A stretch of 64,000 nucleotides of DNA, from positions 10,008,346 through 10,072,345 of the forward strand of contig CM036215.1 in the NCBI GenBank assembly GCA_020631735.1, given 5' to 3'. The notes beneath the pieces are model-generated. The model was not told where the DNA came from and ran no database searches. It was given only the letters and a program-made list of their open reading frames with translations. The position numbers were made by a program, and so were the translations under genes. Position 1 is the first letter of the stretch; each line of letters starts with the position of its first letter. This document shows positions 57,001 to 64,000 of this stretch, one piece after another. The DNA comes from Saccharum officinarum. Lineage: Eukaryota; Streptophyta; Magnoliopsida; Poales; Poaceae.

Positions 57001-57607
57001 TCAAGGAGGGGGGAGACTGCATATTGGTCCAGGTGTATTTCTTCCCTTGTAGTGGAATTTCAATGAGACCTAAGTGACTGATGGTACTATTGAAAAGGAA
57101 CATGTCTGCATGATCTGCCCCTAGTCTGTTTCTGTTCTCTGGGTGTCTGTACATATTGAAGTCACCAAGTAAAATCCAGTCCTCTTCTTGATTGAAATCA
57201 ACTGATTTTAACCAGTCTGTGAACTCTCTTTTGCCATCATGGGTGCAAGGACCATAAATATTTGTCAAGTAACCAACTATAGCCATTGTGTTTAGAGATG
57301 AACTGAATCATCAATGCAAATATATTTGAGAATTTTAAGATTGCTCCAAACAGGGCTGACTTCCAAGCAACTAACAAACCTCCAGAGGCACCTTCAGAGG
57401 TAATGAAGAGGAAGTTACAAAACTGGCCGGGAGAATTTTCCTGATGAAAGCTGGGTCAAAAGAGTCCTTTTTGGTTTCCTGGAAGCAAGCTATTTCACAG
57501 TTGGCCTCTGTTACTTTGTTTCTGACAGAATCCCATTTTCTAGCAGCATTTAACCCTCTAACATTCCAACACAGGACACTCCAAAATCTATTTAGATGTG
57601 TGCTCAT
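54001..57607 (-). pseudogene. LINE ORF2 (endonuclease, reverse transcriptase, zf-RVT)
   Basis: Starting at MSTHLNRFWSVLCWNVRGLN (57,607), the - strand carries an apurinic endonuclease ([33 protein letters not shown]). Reverse transcriptase follows: [81 protein letters not shown], and the catalytic QYADDTLIV. The C-terminal zf-RVT region has WSCFCQPKHKVFFWLLLKDR and CVLCQLSVEETCEHLFIEC, with IWTVRNDLIFKN near the end. Every expected domain of a grass L1-type ORF2 is present, but at least six frameshifts or stops split it. Confidence 0.92.
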
Positions 57608-57827
57608 GATTGAAACTTATAAGTAATTGATAAAATCCCAACCATGTGGGTTTTAACTGAAGATCCACGGTCTGACAAGTCTCAGTCAACTTACAACAAA
57701 GGTTCTTAGATGACATTACATCCAAAATAAACTGATAGCAACAGGGATCCACCACCCTACATGACACGTTACAGGCGGGATCAGAGTACACAAAAGATGC
57801 TTCAGGCTTCATTGTCATTTGTCATCT
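57608..57827 (-). other. Spacer between LINE ORF1 and ORF2
   Basis: About 220 bases without a supported frame separate the two ORFs, as in other grass LINEs. Confidence 0.6.
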
Positions 57828-60800
57828 TTAAGCTTCATTTCCAGAAGCTTGCTGGTCTTGGTGATCCTCCAATAGCTGGAGCAGGGCCTGGGTTCCTTCT
57901 TCTGCTGCTTGCTCTTCTTCGTGGTTGTTCCTTGAACCCTCATCTGCAGGCTGGCTCTGGTTGGGCTGCTGCATCACGATCCTTGCTCTTGCAATTGGGT
58001 GGGTTTTCTTCCTCTTTGACTGCAAAAGGTCATCACTGATTTCAGCTTCATCCAAATTACAGAAGTCAAAGGCTAACTTTTTGATTACTTCATTTTTAAT
58101 AATAGGAGGGTCTGGTGCACAGGCCAGACATTTTTTGTCTGTGCAACCATTTGATTTGAAACCTTTATTTGCATCTTTCCGCCTTGTACTTCTTCTTACC
58201 TGTGTTTCAACAACTGCTGTTCCCCTTTTGCTTGCTCTCTTCCTTGTGTTGGGGGTGAGGGAAGATCCTTCAGCCTCCACTGCCTGGTCTTCCTCCTGCA
58301 GGGAATGGTTTTCAGCTGTCAAACAGGAGAAGTCATTTTGGGGCAAGTGGAAGGAATGTCAAAGAGTATACTGCCACTGTCATTCTGTAGAATTTGTGGT
58401 ATTTTTGTGGATATGATTTTTTTGTGAATTGAAAATTACTGGAAGAGAGTAGCTGAACTGTGAAAAAGTTTGCTCAAGAACTTGGAATTTGAACTTGAAG
58501 TGCATGGTTAGTACCTGAAAAATATTTTGCCCAAAGCCTTGTAGCTTCTGCATCCTTTGCTCTATTCCAAACAGGGTTCAGTTCTTCCATTCTCATCAGA
58601 GCCATCCCAATCTGAATGTTATTGTTGTGTTGGTTGGATGGGTGTAGCTGAACTTCATCAATCATCATTGCCTGCTGAACTGCACCCTCATTAGGTATGT
58701 TCTGCTCCAAGGGCTCATCTGGTTCTACTTCATTCTGTTGATTCTGGATGTACTGATCAGCTTCCTGTTGATTTTGCATCAGCTGTCCTGCTAAGAATGG
58801 TTCTGCTAGAGCATGTTTAGCTTCAGGAAACTCCTCTTCTCCAGGCTCAATCAATTGATCAAGTGGTATTTCATCCACTTGGAGGTTGACAGGAGAATGA
58901 GGGAGTGCAGGGACATTAAGCAGTAACTCCTGTTGCCCTTCCTGCTGCTGTTCAACTGCTGCTTGCATCAGTCCTTCTTCAATAGGGTTCGCCATGTATA
59001 CCTCATTCTCCAGTTGTAACAGGTGCTGCTCCATCACATTATGCTGCTGTTCATTCAGATCAATGAGTTCATCTCCTTGAGGTTGCACAACCGGGTTGAT
59101 GATAACAGGATGAAGATCAAGGTTCAAAGGTGGGGGTTGGTTCAGACCAATAGGGTCCTCCATGTTTGGCAGCTCATTGAGGTTCTGAATTTGGATTGGG
59201 CTCTGTGCTTGCTGCATTGGTTGATCTTGGGCTTGAATTTGAGTAGGCCACTGATCCCAGGCATCTTCCTGCTCCTGGTCCTCTTGAAGGTTTGGTCCAT
59301 TGACTGGCTGCCCCAGACCAAAGAAATCAAAGGGCACTGCATCTTTCGTATCAATGTCCTCAGGGATTGGGTCCTCCACTGGTGGTTCATGCATATTGGG
59401 GTGCTGGAGCATTACTTCACACTGAATCGTCCACGACTCCCCATCCAGTGTCTGGGTCAGCATAGACTATGAACTGAGGAATTCCTGCAAGTCTGTGACC
59501 CTTGCCCTTACCAACAACCTGGACAGAAACCTTTCATCAGCTTCCCAGAGCAGCACTCTGGCGAACTCCCCCACCACACTATGGATATGCCTTTCTGTCC
59601 AATAATCATTGGGGAGACCCAGTAACCAGCATTCATGGTTAAATTCCGCCCTTCTCCAATTTCTGCCTTGATCATGCTTACACACTAATACAGTGACGTT
59701 GTCAAAGGGGATAGGGCTTTGACGAATCAGATTATCACGATCATAAGCATGACCAAACTTGACTAAAGCTTGACCCAAAGGAGTAGGCTGGATATCTCTA
59801 TAGGCTACTCTCATCTCTAAGTTGAGGAAATCTCTAACAACCGCCCTAACAGCTGCGAAGTTCATGGCATTACCAGGTAGGGGGTCGAAGGTGATGATGC
59901 CGAGGTTTTCATTTCCAGAGGCCGGACTGGTGCCACCGCGAACACCATGAACACACGGTTGGGAACATCTTGATACTGAAAACCTTGAGGCACAAAAGGA
60001 AGCGGGTCTGCTCGCTGGAAGGCCATGGAACATGGCAGAGGTTGAGGTTGCAACGATTGAGCACCGCTGCAATGGAGTGAAGTGCCGCTGCAATGGAGTG
60101 GAGGAGAGGGGTTTGCATTGGCTACAGTTGCCGCGCAAGGAGTACGGCAGGAAGGTGAAGAGGCATGGAGTTTCCAGAAGGCTGGGTCTACTTCATGGGC
60201 GGGAGGTGGGCTGCAGTTGCCAAGGGCGGCCGGCAAACTTGTTGGCCCAAGAAGCGAAGCAGGCCTTGAACATTTCTCCAAACGAATTAAAGCCAGGCGG
60301 CCGTGAAGAAGAGGCCTTATTAGTTGCACTAGGTTCAAGAAACCAGCCTGGTTTGGAGAAAACAGCCGCTTTTCCCTTAACGTTGCCAGAATCGTGTCCC
60401 GATTTGAATCGAATGTGAGAGGGACACGCCGCGGCAACATGCCCCCTATTCCGGCACGCGTGACATTTAATTGGGGCGCGACAGTTGACACGGAGATGAC
60501 CACTCGCCAGGCAGCGGCTACAAAGAAGGCCGGTTGGAATGCAGGGTCTGCGATTGGCCAGACAAATGGCGGTCAAAGACAGAGCGGGGACCTGGTTGAG
60601 GGGTACCCCGAGGAGGAAATTCAAGATGCTCAAAAGCAGAACGTCTATGAGCAGGGGCTTTGGGTTGCCAAGGTTTGTGCTTGCCGATGGGGATCGAATT
60701 AGCACTAGAGAGAGGTGGAGATTTAACCGCATCAGCATAAGACTTATGAGTTGTTTTGGCAGACGTCCAAGCATTTTCTTCTTCCTTGAGGTAAAGGCTT

Positions 60801-61223
60801 AGTTCATACTTCCAGTTAGGTCTGCCATTGGACCAGAGGAAGAAAAAAAGCTTGTAAGAAGCACAAAAAAGATAGCAGGTTTGCAACAAAAAGCCCCACA
60901 GATTTAGAAGAAACATAGAATTTGAAGGTTCTATCTCCAAGCTGGGAGACGTTGAAATGGGGAGCAAAGCCGCCAATGGTGGCCTGAAGCAAAAAGCTAG
61001 CCGAATCCGGCGTGAGACGGTACTTGCAACGGCCGAAAGCAACCACAAGAATGAACGAAGAATGATCGATGATCGATCTAGAAACCGGCAGACCAAACTT
61101 ATCTCTAATCTCAGCTTGAAGGGCAAGACCCGGATCAAAGCAGAGACCACGAAGGTCCATGGCAGAAAAGCAGGGGGGTGGGGCACACACCTTACTATTG
61201 ACGCAGAACAGCACCAGCGGCAA
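57828..61223 (-). pseudogene. LINE ORF1 (gag-like, CCHC knuckles)
   Basis: It starts near MDLRGLCFDPGLALQAEIRD with a conserved N-terminal domain (FILVVAFGRCKYRLTPDSAS). Then a linker leads to two adjacent knuckles (CSRCLASGHLRVNC and CHACRNRGHVAAAC, about 60,440-60,510), a DUF4283-like region (MRVAYRDIQPTPLGQALVKF; WLLGLPNDYWTERHIH) and a long Gln/Pro/Glu-rich stretch (58,474-59,463). It ends with a basic tail (RKRASKRGTAVVETQVRRST; CTDKKCLACAPDP) and a stop at 57,828. Several frameshifts break it. It would bind the element's RNA. Confidence 0.88.
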
Positions 61224-61612
61224 GCAAGCTCAGCTCCAGCCACCAACCAGGGACTGAGGCAAAGAGACGAACACCTTGTGGGCTATGCGCACAGAAGAAG
61301 CCATTCACAGCCACAGTTGACCGCCGGAGAACAGCAGAGAGGGCAGGTTGCCGGTGCAGATGAGCAGCTTGAGCGCAGCCAGCAGGAGTCGTAACCAGCT
61401 CCGGCTAGACAGCAGGGTGCCAGCAACCAGGCACTCACATGGGAGGGAGGAGCCCACGGCAAGTTCTTAGGTGGACGCCGCGGCCAAAGTGGCCGCCGGC
61501 GGGCGGACAGCAAGGGGGCGCTCAGTGGTACGGCAAGGTGGGCGCCGCGGCCTGAGTGGCCGCCGGCGGGCGGTCAGCGGGGGGCGTTCAGCGGAGAGCG
61601 CGCAGCGGAGTC
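61224..61612 (-). other. 5' region of the LINE with GC-rich repeats
   Basis: Repeats of ggccaaagtggccgccggcg-type wording at 61,470-61,580 lie upstream of ORF1. Similar repeats stand at 53,930-53,998 in front of the separate gag fragment, suggesting a shared 5' UTR. Confidence 0.6.
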
Positions 61613-61660
61613 ACCTTTCGAAGTGTCCTTTTTTTTTTGAAACTACCTTTCGAAGTGTCC
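61613..61660 (-). mobile_element. Minimal poly(A)-only retroinsertion with 16-bp target duplication
   Basis: ACCTTTCGAAGTGTCC occurs at 61,613-61,628 and again at 61,645-61,660. Between the copies are only ten T and gaaact. This is what an extremely 5'-truncated LINE or similar insertion on the - strand leaves: target duplication, a 6-base body, poly(A), target duplication. Confidence 0.8.
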
Positions 61661-61724
61661 TGATCGTTATAAGCCCGTGGTTGCATGTAAATAACTTTCA
61701 GAGGTGGCTAGCCCCAACAAAACG

Positions 61725-62172
61725 GTTCGAGGGACATGCATTGGCACTAACGTGCTCTTGGAGATGTTAATCTTGAGGCCGGTCGCTTGAGCAAAGTCAT
61801 CCAGGGTCTTTTTTACTCTTCTGATGTCAGTTACTTCAGCCCTGACCTGCAGCGGGGTGTCATCCGCATACTGAAGCACCGGGCATGTGTCCTCTATGGC
61901 AGGATGCCGGATGCCCGTGTCCTTTTTGATCAACTGTTGCAGGACATCAGCCACCAGGAGGAACAGATATGGTGAGAGAGCATCCCCTGCCTGAGTCCAC
62001 GCTTGCATCTGATCCAAGGTCCCGGGCAACCATTGATCAAGACAGCAGAGTGTGAAGAGCAAAGCAGCTGTTGCATCCACTGAATCCATGCGTCCGAGAA
62101 ACGCCTGACCCGTAGGATTGTCAGTAGGCTGGCCCAGCTCACTGAATGGAAGGCCTTGGAAAAATCCAGCTT
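61725..62172 (-). pseudogene. Second LINE reverse transcriptase fragment
   Basis: On the - strand: KLDFSKAFHSVSWASLLTIL, SDAWIQWMQQLL, RCKRGLRQGDALSPYLFLLV, CPVLQYADDTPLQVRAEVTD and FAQATGLKINISKSTLVPMH. These are palm motifs of a LINE from a different subfamily than the main one. One frameshift lies between the RQG and DALSP parts. Both ends are cut. An A run of 12 at about 62,199 is next to it. Confidence 0.85.
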
Positions 62173-62621
62173 TGTATTGTGTGTGCTGGCTGTGCAAAAA
62201 AAAAAAAGGAATATATGGAAGCAGGACGTGTGTACGCTCGTTCAGGTACATGCATGGGAAAGAAGCAAGACCCACTATGGCTAGGTGGCCGGCCTGTATA
62301 GAGCATCTGTGCTGCCGTGCACACTGTTGGAGCAAGCATGCGTACGTATTTTGGGTTTGCTGCATGCATGTGAGGATCGGAGAGCCAATCGAGTTCAATT
62401 TTGGATGGATGCATAGCACGTACACAACCAGCGTCCAGCGGCGTCGAGCGTGTGTATGGGTGCTCGTGAGAACCTAACTGTAACGAATCTAAAAATTCTC
62501 ATCACCACCACTATAAAATGGTTGCTAAACTTCTCGAGGCGGTTGTGAACGGTGATGAGCTACATAATCCCTACATATTTAAATATTTATTGCCATTGAT
62601 TCTTGACAAAAGTTTGACTCG
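62173..62621. other. Unassigned stretch
   Basis: No supported gene. Composition is mixed, and frames here are extensions of the LINE fragment or chance. Confidence 0.4.
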
Positions 62622-62969
62622 GTTTGGATCCTTGCAATTGAATTCATTCTAATAATTACAATTTATGCATAGATTAATTAAGCTAATATGGTTGTATATG
62701 AAATATATTGGTATATTATTATTAGCCATACATGGGACATACTTATACACTGTATTTCTATTGTAGGGAAGCGAGTTAAAGAATGTGCTATAAGTTGGAG
62801 AGTAGAAATATAGTATGATGATATATAGAATTCATTTCTATCTTTCACCTTATGAATTTGAGATAGACTTATTTATGAGTTTAGGAAAGTTGTGGAATGT
62901 GAAATTCTAAGCCAAATAACTTAATTTATTAACTAGATTCCAATTCCTCTAAAATGAAAGGATCCAAAC
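62622..62969. mobile_element. MITE with GTTTGGATCCTT termini
   Basis: The 348-bp AT-rich element is bounded by the inverted repeat GTTTGGATCCTT at 62,622-62,633 and AAGGATCCAAAC at 62,958-62,969, with cggcccc outside on the right. The interior is about three quarters A/T and has no frame. Family assignment (hAT or Harbinger type) is open. Confidence 0.75.
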
Positions 62970-64000
62970 GGCCCCTAATGGAAATGTGTAAAACTACAGT
63001 ATAAGTCAAGCTTATCTTAAAGTATCAATGATCTTTGAGAATGGCTTATACTTTCCCATATTTAAAGTATTTCTTTTAGTAGTTCAATGTTTTGCCCGCT
63101 TTAATTCTCGAGCTGTATGGAAACAAGTAGATATTTATTGTCTTTTTCCTAATGTGCACTAGATTAGGTTCAGGTTTAGACAAGAAGATTTAGAAAAATA
63201 GTAATAGATTAAGACTAAGTGTCAACTCCTCATCATATGCAAGGAGTATGGAACGGGGACAAATTTGTTAGGCAAAATTTGCCATGGGACACTGAAAAAA
63301 CATGGCTTTTGCCACAAACCACTAAAAAGAATGGCTTTGCCACAAACCACTATAAAAGTATAGTTATTTGCTGCTAGACACTATAACTCTTATAATATGA
63401 ATTTCCCATTCAAACAGGTAAGTAAACATAATATTTTGACAGAAATACCCCTGCCCTTCAATTCAAGTTTCCAGCAACATAACAAATCATATTTCATCAT
63501 CATAACATGCACATTATAGCAACATTTTAGCAAGTCCATGAACATGACAGGTTCAAAAGAAAGTAGCAGGTACAGGTCCACAAAATGACATATTCTAGCA
63601 ACATTTCAGCCACACTTGTCAGTCAAGTACAACAACACAAAATAGGCTTAATAACAGGTTTCAGCCACATGATACAATGCATAACCTATGCTTTTTTAGA
63701 CCTAACAACTTGCAACTTCTTTGCCTTTCCCTTTTCAACACTAAATAGAGATGTGATTGGACATCCAAAAGGCTCTATGGCGTCTTCAAGTTCCAGCAAC
63801 CTCTTGTGACTATAGATGAGTATAGAAACATGTTAGCTAAATAGAAACAACATCATGAACACATAATAAAAATCTTCAAGAGTTATACCCTCTTGTCATA
63901 GGACTTGCGGTAGAAACAGAGGTGGTGAGTCTAGTTGGTGTAGAGGATTCTAGTTCCAGCAGCCTCCTTGTCATACTACAAGCAAATACAATAATATGAT
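62970..64000. repeat. AT-rich end of window with short tandem repeats
   Basis: At 63,301-63,355 the unit atggcttttgccacaaaccacta is repeated twice, resembling sub-terminal repeats of Mutator-like elements. At 63,783-63,806 and 63,948-63,974 a ttc-aag/tag-ttccagcaacctc phrase recurs. No gene is supported. Confidence 0.4.

Noticed and set aside
58600..59470. Open + strand frame in the LINE
   Set aside because: It is the antisense shadow of the Gln-rich part of ORF1.

Overview
This window is plant nuclear DNA from a grass, most likely a panicoid such as Sorghum, Saccharum or Miscanthus. The evidence is nested Ty3/gypsy retrotransposons with 3-kb LTRs starting TGTAACACCC, an Au-type SINE, a GGCCTTGTTTAGTT-type MITE, CT-rich leaders and GT-AG introns. 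About 85% of it is transposon. A 100-base N block at 38,906-39,005 is a scaffold gap of unknown true size.

Left half (1-38,905) is a nest. Element A enters from the left and ends with its 3' LTR (698-4,616). Next is a decayed Tat-like gag region, Z (4,617-7,890). Element B, a Tekay/Del-like chromovirus, sits in or beside it: 5' LTR 7,891-10,807, tRNA-Met primer site, an extra ORF whose N-terminus resembles the histone H3 tail, gag-protease 19,134-20,717 and reverse transcriptase 28,503-29,506. Three elements interrupt B. They are a 6.6-kb Helitron (12,479-19,076) carrying pieces of a TGA bZIP gene and a euAP2 gene plus a SINE; a non-autonomous two-LTR element C (20,723-28,502, target duplication GTATG); and a reverse-oriented non-autonomous element D (29,507 into the gap) with two protease domains. 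The rest of B and the end of D are missing and must lie in the gap. A, B, C and D are one related family: they share LTR ends, leader sequence, a three-palindrome block and a candidate coding micro-exon inside the LTR.

Middle (39,006-51,514) is the gene-bearing part. GUN4 (chloroplast tetrapyrrole-binding protein) is on the + strand at 40,788-41,606, broken by small indels. Facing it is an intact 11-exon gene on the - strand (48,154 to 42,323) for a 270-residue cysteine-rich membrane protein of the SPRING1/C12orf49 family. I assembled its exons by splice sites and reading phase, and the total is exactly 271 codons. Two unassigned - strand exons (50,339-50,429 and 51,385-51,514) hint at another gene, cut off by a copia-type LTR.

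Right part (51,568-62,172) is mostly a full-structure but frameshifted LINE on the - strand (5' region near 61,612, ORF1 with CCHC knuckles, ORF2 with endonuclease, reverse transcriptase and zf-RVT). It is flanked by a second LINE-type gag fragment, a second LINE reverse-transcriptase fragment and a minute poly(A)-only retroinsertion. The last 1.8 kb holds a MITE and no recognisable gene.

Cellular genes supported here are GUN4, the SPRING1-like gene and, weakly, the unassigned exons. No CRISPR, rRNA, functional tRNA or organellar segment was seen.
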